DNA of 36,792 nt from Desulfovibrio desulfuricans (GTDB lineage Bacteria > Desulfobacterota > Desulfovibrionia > Desulfovibrionales > Desulfovibrionaceae), in NCBI GenBank assembly GCA_015062205.1, contig SUVB01000043.1, positions 1-36,792 of the forward strand, read 5' to 3'. The notes under the pieces were generated by a model, which saw only the letters and a list, made by a program, of their open reading frames with translations, had not been told where the DNA came from and did not search any database. This document shows, piece after piece, positions 15,362-22,191 of the stretch; the stretch's first letter is position 1, and every line of letters starts with the position of its first letter. The position numbers and the translations under genes are program-made.

Positions 15362-15895
15362 ATGTCGGTGTTTTTTGTCTGCGGCATACATGGCGCTGGA
15401 AAAACAACATTATGTCAAAAGCTCTCGATTAAATTGGAGATACCTTTTTTTTCATCAAGTAGTCTAATCAGAGAATTTTCGAAGGATGCTGTTTCTGATT
15501 CAAAATTCGACAAACGGGTTAAAAATATTGTTAATAATCAACAAATTCTTGTCTCTGCTGTCCAAAAAAAACTGGAACAATTTAATAATCTAATTTTAGA
15601 CGGACATACAACCATTATTAATCAAAATAATGAAATTGAGAACATAGATTCAATATTTTTTTATAATATGAGAGTAACTGCATTAATATTACTAGATGTT
15701 ATTCCAGAAATCGTCAAAAAAAGGCTAGAACAACGTGATGGGATATCACCACAATTAGAATCAATAGCTCGACACATTGATATGGAGCGAACACAAGCAC
15801 GTATAATTTCAACAGAGATAGGCATCCCATTATTCTCCTCTGATGGTGAAGAGAGTGTCATACTGTCCAAAATACATAAACTTTTAGAGATTTAG
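15362..15895 (+). CDS. P-loop nucleotide-kinase-like ATPase
   Basis: This 177-aa protein begins MSVFFVCGIHGAGKTTLCQK, a Walker A motif directly after the first strand, as in adenylate-kinase-like NTPases. A Walker-B-like strand LILDGHTTI (about 77-85) and a LID-type segment (KKRLEQRDG, about 119-127) follow. Substrate is unknown. A GGGAG Shine-Dalgarno lies 6 bp before the ATG at 15362. It is the first of three very AT-rich genes; its TAG stop is part of the Shine-Dalgarno of the next gene, so they are coupled. Low GC against GC-rich neighbours indicates separate acquisition. Confidence 0.75.
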   Translation: MSVFFVCGIHGAGKTTLCQKLSIKLEIPFFSSSSLIREFSKDAVSDSKFDKRVKNIVNNQQILVSAVQKKLEQFNNLILDGHTTIINQNNEIENIDSIFFYNMRVTALILLDVIPEIVKKRLEQRDGISPQLESIARHIDMERTQARIISTEIGIPLFSSDGEESVILSKIHKLLEI

Positions 15896-15906
15896 GAGGT
15901 TGATAT

Positions 15907-16974
15907 ATGTCTGAAGATGCCATCGTCACCCGTAAGTTTTGTGAAGTTGATTTGAGTGACCCCTTTTTTGACAGTTTGAAAGAGTCGTATCGAGAGTTTT
16001 CGGACTGGTTTCAGCGCAAATCAAATGAAACGGCATATGTTTCCTATGATAGTAATGGGAAACTACAAGCATTTTTATATTTAAAGAAAGAAGATGGTCC
16101 AATTATTGATATTAATCCTCCGTTGAATACAGCTTGTTTAAAGGTAGGAACTTTCAAGATAATTGCACATGGAACAAAACTCGGCGAACGATTTGTCAAG
16201 ATCATTGTTGATGCGACATTAAGTTTGGGCCTCAGAATTGCCTATGTTACAATTTTCAATGAACATAAGAGTCTGATTAAAATTCTTGAAACCTATGGTT
16301 TCTTAAAGAGAGGAACAAAAAACACAACAAATGGCGAAGAAGACGTTTATATAAAAGACATGCAATATCTTTCTGGCGATACGAATTTAGACTACCCTGT
16401 TGTCAACAGTCAGAATCGTCAAAAATGGCTCATGTCGATTTACGCACCATACCACACGGATCTTTTCCCGGACTCAAGGTTGAAGACTGAACGCAATTTG
16501 GTTATTCAAGATTGTTCCCATACCAACAGCATCCACAAAGTCTACGTGGGGGCTTACCGTGACTTTCCCAAATTTAAACCAGGCGACTGTATAGTTATTT
16601 ATCGCTGTGTTGAGAGGGACAGCAAAAAACCTGCCTGGTTCGGTTCTGTGGCAACATCTCTTTGCGTCGCTGAAGAAATACTACCTGCACGTGACTTTCC
16701 AAATTCCGATGCGTTCGTCACATACTGCAAAAAATATAGCGTGCTCGATGAAAATAACCTTCGTAGACGCTATAATAATTTTGGTACATATGCATTGCGG
16801 ATGTCGTATAATCTCGCATTCCCCAAACGTCCGACACTTAGAGAGTTGGTTGAAGGAAGGATCGTTCCACATCCATCAACACGCGTATACATGGGATTGC
16901 AATTACTCACTGATGATAAATTTCAAAAAATTATCGAATTAGGAGGAGTCCGTGAAGGCTTTGTTATCTATTAA
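15907..16974 (+). CDS. GNAT acetyltransferase-like protein with C-terminal PUA/EVE-like domain
   Basis: This 355-aa protein has two parts. Residues about 1-155 look like a GNAT fold: strands NGKLQAFLYLKKEDG, a GTKLGERFVKIIVDATLS helix in the acetyl-CoA position, and KILETYGFLKRG, the classic ending. The Q/RxxGxG/A loop is not perfect. Residues about 170-355 resemble a PUA-like fold (GDCIVIYR, then AWFGSVATSLCVAEE), which usually recognises modified bases or RNA. It starts 11 bp after the kinase-like gene behind AGGAGG and overlaps the ASCH gene by 23 bp. Function is inferred from folds only. Confidence 0.68.
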   Translation: MSEDAIVTRKFCEVDLSDPFFDSLKESYREFSDWFQRKSNETAYVSYDSNGKLQAFLYLKKEDGPIIDINPPLNTACLKVGTFKIIAHGTKLGERFVKIIVDATLSLGLRIAYVTIFNEHKSLIKILETYGFLKRGTKNTTNGEEDVYIKDMQYLSGDTNLDYPVVNSQNRQKWLMSIYAPYHTDLFPDSRLKTERNLVIQDCSHTNSIHKVYVGAYRDFPKFKPGDCIVIYRCVERDSKKPAWFGSVATSLCVAEEILPARDFPNSDAFVTYCKKYSVLDENNLRRRYNNFGTYALRMSYNLAFPKRPTLRELVEGRIVPHPSTRVYMGLQLLTDDKFQKIIELGGVREGFVIY

Positions 16975-17353
16975 GCCGGAGTATGCGGAAAAAATCTTCT
17001 CCGGAAAGAAGTGTTTTGAATTCCGTAAGACAGCGTTTACGCATGACGTGACAAACATAATTGTTTACGTTACGGCTCCTGTTGGGCTCATAATCGGTGA
17101 GTTTGAGGTCGCAAATGTGTGGCAGGATACCCCAATAACGCTCTGGGAAAAGACAAAAGAAAATGCTGGCATTACTGCTGAATTCTTTTTTAAATATTTT
17201 AAGGGGCGCAGTAAGGCAGTCGCCATTGAAATCACTAACCCGAAACGCTACGCAAAAGTAATCAATCCGTATAAAAAATACAAAAATTTTACGCCTCCAC
17301 AGTCTTTCCGTTATGTGAAAGAAGCACGTCTTTCACAGATGGCTTTGCTCTAG
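16952..17353 (+). CDS. ASCH-domain (PUA-like) protein
   Basis: The 133-aa protein begins MKALLSIKPEYAEKIFSGKK followed by CFEFRKTAF, the ASCH signature with its conserved Lys, Glu and Arg. It ends PPQSFRYV, seen in stand-alone ASCH proteins. The ASCH fold is related to PUA domains; one characterised member (E. coli YqfB) is an N4-acetylcytidine amidohydrolase. The start is a GTG at 16952 preceded by AGGAGGA. It lies inside the end of the GNAT gene, so the pair is translationally coupled. A strong bidirectional terminator follows. Confidence 0.82.
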   Translation: MKALLSIKPEYAEKIFSGKKCFEFRKTAFTHDVTNIIVYVTAPVGLIIGEFEVANVWQDTPITLWEKTKENAGITAEFFFKYFKGRSKAVAIEITNPKRYAKVINPYKKYKNFTPPQSFRYVKEARLSQMALL

Positions 17354-17415
17354 CTTGTCGAGAAAGGATGAGATGAAGGTTGTTCGATATTTTCGATTTA
17401 AAGAACCACGGGACA

Positions 17416-17473
17416 GGCAAACAGGAGAAAGCCCCAGTAGTGCAACCACTACCGGGGCTTTCTCCTGTTTGCC
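17416..17473. terminator. Long bidirectional terminator hairpin
   Basis: A 20-bp perfect stem (17416-17435 with 17454-17473) extends through one mismatch into a GTAGTG/CACTAC helix with a 4-nt loop. It lies between the plus-strand cargo operon and the convergent hicAB and would end both transcripts. Its perfection, against decayed surroundings, suggests it travels with a cargo module. Confidence 0.85.
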
Positions 17474-17479
17474 ATTTTC

Positions 17480-17893
17480 CTAAAACGCCTGCGCGGCCGC
17501 AGCCAGGAAGCCGCTGCGCGTCATGCCGCGCTGCTTGGCCTTGGCGTCGATGCCGGCCAGCACGGAACGGGCGAAGCTGACCGAGATTTTCACGGGCGTC
17601 ATGTCCACCTCCGGGGCCGGGAACATTTGAAACAGGGGCTCGCGGGAGGTATCCAGCCCTTCGGCTGTGGCCATTTCATGCGCCGCCTTTTTTCGGATGT
17701 CCTCTATGCCGGAGGGCGTGGGCAGCTTCCTGTTGGCCTTGGAATACTCTTCGACGGTGATGGATAGCGCATCGGCAGCCATCACCATGCATTCATCAAG
17801 CGTTTTGCCGGAGGTAAACGCCTCCGGGAAATCCGGGAAGTCCACCACATAGGTTCCCTCTTCGGAGGGGTAGATGATGGCGAAATAATACAT
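17480..17893 (-). CDS. hicB: HicB-type antitoxin
   Basis: This 137-aa antitoxin has the HicB N-terminal fold (YYFAIIYPSEEGTYVVDFPD, then PEAFTSGKTLDECMVMAADAL), which blocks HicA. The C-terminal ribbon-helix-helix segment (KISVSFARSVLAGIDAKAKQRGMTRSGFLAAAA) binds the operator. AGGAGG lies 6 bp before the ATG. It is the second gene of the pair, 38 bp after hicA. Together they form a type II toxin-antitoxin module, here as cargo stabilising the element. Confidence 0.92.
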   Translation of the reverse strand: MYYFAIIYPSEEGTYVVDFPDFPEAFTSGKTLDECMVMAADALSITVEEYSKANRKLPTPSGIEDIRKKAAHEMATAEGLDTSREPLFQMFPAPEVDMTPVKISVSFARSVLAGIDAKAKQRGMTRSGFLAAAAQAF

Positions 17894-17931
17894 ATATGCC
17901 TCCTGCGGGGAGGGGTTGCCCCCTCCCCCTG

Positions 17932-18114
17932 TTAGCGAAGTTTCACACCCGTCTGCCGTTCAATCTGGATGACAACCCATTTTTCTATCTCAACATGCCG
18001 TTCAACGACGGACACAAAGTTGCCATCCCTGTCCAGAACCTTGGTGTGCCGTGATCCTTCTGCGAATTTGAAGCCCGCATCCTTGAGCTTTTTGAGTATG
18101 TCAACCCGTTTCAT
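17932..18114 (-). CDS. hicA: HicA-type mRNA interferase toxin
   Basis: The 60-aa toxin begins MKRVDILKKLKDAGFKFAEG and contains the catalytic His in GSRHTKVL, within the dsRBD-like HicA fold; it cleaves mRNA in the cytoplasm. A GGGAGGTGAG Shine-Dalgarno precedes the chosen ATG at 18114; the longer open frame upstream overlaps the promoter. All key residues appear present, so it is probably active. Confidence 0.92.
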   Translation of the reverse strand: MKRVDILKKLKDAGFKFAEGSRHTKVLDRDGNFVSVVERHVEIEKWVVIQIERQTGVKLR

Positions 18115-18133
18115 CTCACCTCCCGTTGAAAAC

Positions 18134-18162
18134 AGAGTACCGGAACGCCTCCCTGTCGTCAA
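18134..18162 (-). promoter_or_regulatory. hicAB promoter
   Basis: On the minus strand TTGACG (18157-18162) and TACTCT (18134-18139) are 17 bp apart, about 20 bp upstream of the hicA ATG. HicB would be expected to bind near it, but no clear palindrome is visible. Confidence 0.65.
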
Positions 18163-18214
18163 GAAAATATGTATTTTTTGCATAAAAATTTTTGCATCCT
18201 TTTTACATACAAAA

Positions 18215-18238
18215 GCCGCCCCTGTTGCCAGAGGCGGC
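18215..18238 (-). terminator. Terminator of the 123-aa gene
   Basis: On the minus strand GCCGCCTCTG and CAGGGGCGGC pair around GCAA, followed by TTTTGTATGTAAAAAGG. It lies 27 bp after the stop of the gene ending at 18265. Confidence 0.8.
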
Positions 18239-18264
18239 CCATGCTGACGGAGGCTGCGCCGGGG

Positions 18265-18636
18265 TTACGCGGCATCCTCGCACGCGAACTGCGAAGCGGC
18301 GTAGACCATGGCCATCAGGTACGGGGTGCCGAGCGGCGCTTCCTGAATGCCCAGGCGGGCGCGGGTGCGGGCGGTGAGCTTCCAGCCCATCCACATCTGC
18401 ACCGCCTGCAGCACGGATTCGCGGATGGTTCTGCCCGCAACGAGGCCGTCGCTTACGCTGTCGGCGAAATGGCGGCCCCAGGTGCTGTCCAGAAAGGCGC
18501 GCACCTCGCAGGCCTCCATGCCCGTGGCGCGGCAGACCAGCTCCATGGCCACAGGCCAGGCGAGGGAGGGACGGGCGAAATGCCGGATGGAGCCGTAGAA
18601 GCCGTATGCCTCATTCTGCGTATTGAGCATTTCCAT
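18265..18636 (-). CDS. Hypothetical prophage protein
   Basis: This 123-aa protein begins MEMLNTQNEAYGFYGSIRHF and looks soluble, helical and Trp/Ala-rich (TWGRHFADSVSDGL, LQAVQMWMGWKL, GTPYLMAMVYAASQF). I recognise no domain. CGGAGG lies 7 bp before the ATG and a good terminator follows, so it is a real, separately expressed gene. Its place next to hicAB and the recombinase suggests accessory cargo. Confidence 0.65.
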   Translation of the reverse strand: MEMLNTQNEAYGFYGSIRHFARPSLAWPVAMELVCRATGMEACEVRAFLDSTWGRHFADSVSDGLVAGRTIRESVLQAVQMWMGWKLTARTRARLGIQEAPLGTPYLMAMVYAASQFACEDAA

Positions 18637-18732
18637 TGCAACGCCTCCGTATTTTTATGGTGTTATTCTCTTGCCGTGATGGTGTTTCAGCTTACACTAC
18701 GCAGATTGGCAAGTCCTTTCTGATGATATTTT

Positions 18733-19650
18733 TCACCGCCCGAGCATGGCCATGCCGAGGCGCATGTCCAGCCAGTCGGCCCACGCCTGCATCATGCGGC
18801 GACGGTCGGCCAGCAGTTCCGAACGCTGATAGACCGCCCGGACGCGGTTTTTATCCACATGCGCCAACTGGCGCTCAATGACGTCCGACGGCCAGCCCAG
18901 TTCCGACAGCGTCGTCGCGGCCATGGCGCGGAAGCCGTGGGCGGTCATTTCCCCGGATTTATAGCCCAGATGCCGCAGACCGTGGTTGAGTGTCGCGCCG
19001 TTCTCCGGGCGCGACCTGTCCCAGCGGGAGGGGAAAACACACTGCTGTTCTCCGGCAAGCAGGCGTTGCGCGCGCAGCACCTCCAGCGCCTGCCGGGAGA
19101 GCGGCACATCGTGGGGGCGGCGCATTTTCATGCGCTCCGCGGGGATGCGCCAGAGGGCGTCATCCCACTGCACCTCACGCCAGGCCGCACCGGCCAGCTC
19201 GCCTGCGCGCACGAAGGTCAGCGCCGCCAGTTTCAGGGCGTTGCGTCGCTGACGGAACCGATATTGCTCAATGCGGCGCATGAGCCGCCCGATGCCCTGC
19301 GGGTCGAGGATGGCCGCGCGCGGCGTGGACTTGTGCGGCATGAGGGCGTAGCCGAGATCGCGCGCAGGGTCTGCCGTGACGTAGCCGCAGGCGATGCCGT
19401 AACGGAAAATCTGGCTTATGTGGCTGCGGATCTTGCGGACGGGCACGACCACGCCCCGCGCCTCGATGCGGCGCAGGATGGCGAGAATCTGCGGGGCCGT
19501 GATTTTGCGGATGGGCCTGTCGCCCAGCACGGAAAGCGCCTCCCGCTCGAAGCGCGCCCAGCATTCCTCCGCGTAGCCTTCCACGCGCTGGATGCGCCAG
19601 CGCTGGTACCACTCCTCCGCGACATCGCGGAACAAACGAGCTGTTGGCAT
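18733..19650 (-). CDS. Second tyrosine recombinase beside the invertible cassette
   Basis: This 305-aa protein is P4-integrase-like. It has a SAM-like core-binding domain (about 5-90: FRDVAEEWYQRW at the start) and a catalytic domain with Arg in FVRAGELAGAAW (about 150), HGFRAMAATT (about 243) and Tyr in RAVYQRSELLADRR (about 272). All catalytic residues appear present. The DUF4102 N-terminal domain of full P4 integrases (about 90-100 aa) is absent, yet the gene has its own AGGAGG site and ATG, so it is not just a broken frame. Its start is 47 bp from the inverted repeat of the tail-fibre cassette, like shufflon recombinases beside their substrate. I infer it is the inverting enzyme; a decayed second integrase is the alternative. 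Confidence 0.82.
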   Translation of the reverse strand: MPTARLFRDVAEEWYQRWRIQRVEGYAEECWARFEREALSVLGDRPIRKITAPQILAILRRIEARGVVVPVRKIRSHISQIFRYGIACGYVTADPARDLGYALMPHKSTPRAAILDPQGIGRLMRRIEQYRFRQRRNALKLAALTFVRAGELAGAAWREVQWDDALWRIPAERMKMRRPHDVPLSRQALEVLRAQRLLAGEQQCVFPSRWDRSRPENGATLNHGLRHLGYKSGEMTAHGFRAMAATTLSELGWPSDVIERQLAHVDKNRVRAVYQRSELLADRRRMMQAWADWLDMRLGMAMLGR

Positions 19651-19652
19651 AC

Positions 19653-19674
19653 TGCCTCCTTGTTTGTGGAGGCA
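19653..19674 (-). promoter_or_regulatory. Hairpin hiding the recombinase ribosome-binding site
   Basis: On the minus strand TGCCTCC (19674-19668) pairs perfectly with GGAGGCA (19659-19653) around a short loop. The 3' arm contains the GGAGG of the recombinase Shine-Dalgarno, 2 bp before the ATG region, so the fold would block initiation and keep expression low. Confidence 0.6.
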
Positions 19675-19697
19675 TATCGGCGCGCATGGCCAGAGTC

Positions 19698-19731
19698 CGG
19701 CGTGGGCGCGGTGCGCGAGGACAGGATGAGG
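19698..19731 (+). repeat. Inverted repeat, left copy (IR-L)
   Basis: These 34 bases recur in inverted orientation at 20209-20242 with two mismatches (19709-19710). The inner 21 bp (19711-19731) are exact, and similarity runs on to GTGACGGG. In both copies the repeat is read in frame as GVGxVREDRMR, so recombination here preserves the reading frame. Confidence 0.9.
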
Positions 19732-19968
19732 GCCGTGACGGGCTGGGCATCGAACTATTGGTTGGGTGCCCTTTCGGGGAGTAATGCGACTGCTGCCTAT
19801 GGTGCTCTATTTCGGGGTAGTCACTGGGGAAACACGCTCGATACAACGCACCTAAATAATTATTCCCTAAATTTTGATTCCTCCCGCGTCGTCCCCACCG
19901 GCCCCCACACGTCCCCGCGCGCGTGGGGCAGCCTGGCCTGCGTGTATCTTGGTCAGCCCGCGTCATGA
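19699..19968 (+). pseudogene. Silent tail-fibre C-terminal cassette
   Basis: This plus-strand frame has no start codon or ribosome-binding site of its own but encodes a coherent 89-residue domain. It begins GVGAVREDRMRAVTGWASNY and ends SRVVPTGPHTSPRAWGSLAC followed by VYLGQPAS. The ends match the minus-strand cassette (VREDRMRNVTG ... SRIVPTG ... PRAYGSLLCVYLGQPAS) while the middle differs completely. The pattern of conserved borders and a variable centre is that of interchangeable receptor-binding tips of tail fibres in Desulfovibrio-type prophages. It would be expressed only after inversion. The centre is lower in GC than the flanks. Confidence 0.72.
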
Positions 19969-21810
19969 GGCCGGTTGCCCCAGATACACGCACAGCAGCG
20001 AGCCGTAGGCGCGGGGGGAGACGTGCGCGCCCGTGGGGACGATGCGGGAGATATCGAATTGCATATCATAACGAGGCGATGAGTACCGCCCTGTCACAGC
20101 CCCCATGCTGCTATACGAAGCTTCGTTTGTTATTGTAAATGCACCCTCCAGCGAGGCTTTGTACACAATCCAGTTATTCGCGTCGTTGCCGTATCTCCCC
20201 GTCACATTCCTCATCCTGTCCTCGCGCACGTCGCCCACGCCGTACTCACCGCACAGGCGCTGCCACTCGGCACGCTGGGCAACCACTTCTTCCGGATCCG
20301 CGCCTTGGCCGAGAATGACCATCTGCGGGCTGCGGATGCCCGCGGCAATGGCGTCGATATCCGCCTTGCCGTCGCGCAGGGGATCCACGCTGGGCATGCC
20401 CGCCGGGATCCACATGGCCTTGCGGAAACGCGCCGGATTGCGCCAGTAGCCGCGCAGATAGTCCTGGGTGAGGGCCTCCACCTCCAGCCAGCGGTGAAAG
20501 ACGGGGCGCACGAAGTGCTGCTCCAGCCGGAACTGGTGCGGCACAAGGAACATGGCGAAGTCGTTGCGGCTGGCCTTGCTGGTGGAATAGTTGATGCCCG
20601 TGTAGTCGCCGGAGAGTATCTCGTAGGGCAGGTCCATGGTGATGGAAACCATGCGCAGCACGAAACGCGTGAAGCGGTCAAAGCTGTCGCCGGGGCGCTG
20701 CGACTGCGGGGCGAAGGTCATGTCCTCGCCCTCGTTGAGGTACTCGACGACGGCGTTCTCCACATCGTCCAGTTCCGGCCGGGCAGCGGCGCCCGCGCCG
20801 CCCAGACCGCGCACCGCCTGCGAAAAGGCCGGGTCGCCGCTTTTGACGAAGGCCAGCCACTTGGCGGCCATCTTGGCGGCGTCGATTTCCGCGCCGGTGT
20901 AGTCGCCCATGTCCCGGGCCAGCAGCACGGCCGGGGCGAAGGGGGAAACGCCGCGCAGCTGGCCCGGCCGCTGGAACTGGAAGCCGTGCAGCACATTGCG
21001 GGCCGGTTCGCGCCAGGTGCGCAGCGTGCGCTCCCAGCCGAAAACGGTCTGGAAATGGTAGGCCACGGGTTCGCCGGTGAAGGCGTCGTATTCCACGCCC
21101 TGCCGGATGTCCGTATCCGGCTCCTGCCCGGCGGCGCGCCAGGCGGAAAGGTTCTCCGGCTCATGGAACTGCAGGGCCAGTGGATGGCGGGAACGGGAGC
21201 GCGGCACGGCGAAACGGGCCAGAAACTCGCCGCACTCGCATTCCTGCCGCTTGGCAAGAGCCTGCATCTCGTAAAAGTGCAGGCGGCCCGCCACATCGGC
21301 CTCGCTCTCCATCCACTGGCGGAAGCGCTCCTCGATGCGACGGCGCACGGGCAGATCCGGCTCGCCCTCGGGGGTGAGGGCCAGGGACTGGAAGCGCGCC
21401 CCCCGCCCCACGGTGAAGGCCACAATGCCGTTGACCGCGCGGGTGAAGGGCGGGAAGTTGCGCACCAGGTCGCGGATGCGGGCGCGCAGGATGGGCCCGG
21501 CCTGCGCAATGAGCGCGTTGACATCGATGACGTTGGGGCCCCAGCTGCCGATGGCGCGGGGGGACATGGCGGCGTCATAGCCTGAGCGGCCGCGGTAGCC
21601 GTTTGCCGCGCCGGCGGCATTACGGATAGCGACAGCAGTTGCGTTGGCTGCCTGCCCATGTGTCCCGTTGCTGTCGCCATTCGTAAGGCTCGCAGGCTCG
21701 CCAACGACTGGCGCAAGGGCGGGACGGCCTGCCGCCCGGACGGACGCCGCGAAGGCGGAGCCGGAACGGATGCGGCGGGCGCTGCGGGTGACGGGGCGGA
21801 GCCTGCTCAT
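19963..21810 (-). CDS. Lambda-type portal protein fused to a tail-fibre C-terminus
   Basis: Residues about 1-525 form a lambda gpB-type portal: IRARIRDLVRNFP-like N-terminal region, FHEPENLSAW, the HGFQFQRPGQLRGVSPFAPA signature, DLPYEILSGDYTGINYSTSK, then GIRSPQMVILGQGADPEEVV. The portal part is nearly complete, apart from its last tens of residues. At residue about 527 it passes directly, through GVG, into an 88-residue tail-fibre tip (VREDRMRNVTG ... CVYLGQPAS). The junction coincides with IR-R. So either a deletion joined the portal to a fibre end, or the tip has been captured by recombination. It overlaps the gpW-like gene by 4 bp. Virion assembly function is doubtful because capsid genes are missing. 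Confidence 0.82.
   Translation of the reverse strand: MSRLRPVTRSARRIRSGSAFAASVRAAGRPALAPVVGEPASLTNGDSNGTHGQAANATAVAIRNAAGAANGYRGRSGYDAAMSPRAIGSWGPNVIDVNALIAQAGPILRARIRDLVRNFPPFTRAVNGIVAFTVGRGARFQSLALTPEGEPDLPVRRRIEERFRQWMESEADVAGRLHFYEMQALAKRQECECGEFLARFAVPRSRSRHPLALQFHEPENLSAWRAAGQEPDTDIRQGVEYDAFTGEPVAYHFQTVFGWERTLRTWREPARNVLHGFQFQRPGQLRGVSPFAPAVLLARDMGDYTGAEIDAAKMAAKWLAFVKSGDPAFSQAVRGLGGAGAAARPELDDVENAVVEYLNEGEDMTFAPQSQRPGDSFDRFTRFVLRMVSITMDLPYEILSGDYTGINYSTSKASRNDFAMFLVPHQFRLEQHFVRPVFHRWLEVEALTQDYLRGYWRNPARFRKAMWIPAGMPSVDPLRDGKADIDAIAAGIRSPQMVILGQGADPEEVVAQRAEWQRLCGEYGVGDVREDRMRNVTGRYGNDANNWIVYKASLEGAFTITNEASYSSMGAVTGRYSSPRYDMQFDISRIVPTGAHVSPRAYGSLLCVYLGQPAS
20209..20242 (-). repeat. Inverted repeat, right copy (IR-R)
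   Basis: The inverted partner of 19698-19731. It lies exactly where the portal-like reading frame changes into the tail-fibre-like tip, so it is the crossover point expected for cassette exchange and possibly for the deletion that created the fusion. Confidence 0.9.
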
Positions 21811-22049
21811 GAGTTCCTCCCCAGGAAGCCGCGCCCCCCGTTGACCAGGGCCACGCGGGCCTTGTAGGGCGCTATGCCGTCCTCCACGTCCGCCCTGGCC
21901 TTGACCCAGTCCAGCAGGCGACGGAACTCATCCAGGGAGCGGTAGGAGAAAGTGCGCCCCGCCACGCTGTACTGGCCGAACCGGCGGAAGGCGGGATCCC
22001 GCATGTCCTCCAGCATGTTCTCGTACAGTGTGCGCCAGATTCCGGCCAT
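21807..22049 (-). CDS. gpW-like head-tail joining protein
   Basis: This 80-aa protein begins MAGIWRTLYENMLEDMRDPA and has the gpW-family pattern in which a short beta hairpin (QYSVAGRTFSYRS) links two helices (SLDEFRRLLDWVKAR). In lambda-like phages gpW plugs the portal after packaging. It is directly upstream of the portal gene and overlaps it by ATGA, the normal order. No strong Shine-Dalgarno is seen; the nearest G-rich run lies in a hairpin arm (22056-22091). Confidence 0.7.
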   Translation of the reverse strand: MAGIWRTLYENMLEDMRDPAFRRFGQYSVAGRTFSYRSLDEFRRLLDWVKARADVEDGIAPYKARVALVNGGRGFLGRNS

Positions 22050-22055
22050 AGCAAA

Positions 22056-22091
22056 CTACCCCGTGTGAAAGTGACCTTTCGCACGGGGTAG
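22056..22091. other. Stable hairpin before the gpW-like start
   Basis: A 16-bp stem (CTACCCCGTGTGAAAG with CTTTCGCACGGGGTAG, one wobble) with a 4-nt loop ends 6 bp upstream of the gpW-like ATG. No T-run follows on the minus strand, so it may limit translation of the packaging genes after mqsRA or act as a processing site, rather than terminate. Confidence 0.5.
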
Positions 22092-22191
22092 CACAGGAAA
22101 AATGTTTCTGTGAAGTGTTGGCAGGTTTTGGCAGGTTTTGTCAAAAAACTGACAGAAAGGAAGGAATTACACTGTCACTGCCGCAGCACGC

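Larger units (their letters stand above)
19698..20242. mobile_element. Candidate invertible segment with two tail-fibre ends
   Basis: The segment consists of IR-L, a plus-strand cassette, a minus-strand cassette and IR-R. The cassettes encode alternative versions of the same protein end and meet at TCATGA (19963-19968). Flipping the segment between the repeats would replace one C-terminus by the other on the upstream minus-strand gene without a frameshift. The layout equals the G/C-type tail-fibre switches of phages such as Mu, but with a tyrosine recombinase gene beside it instead of a serine invertase. Whether inversion still occurs cannot be seen from one sequence. Confidence 0.7.

Noticed and set aside
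19698..20242. Diversity-generating retroelement acting on the tail-fibre tips
   Set aside because: Variable tips with conserved borders recall such systems, but no reverse transcriptase and no template repeat are visible in the window, and the two copies differ throughout instead of mainly at adenines.
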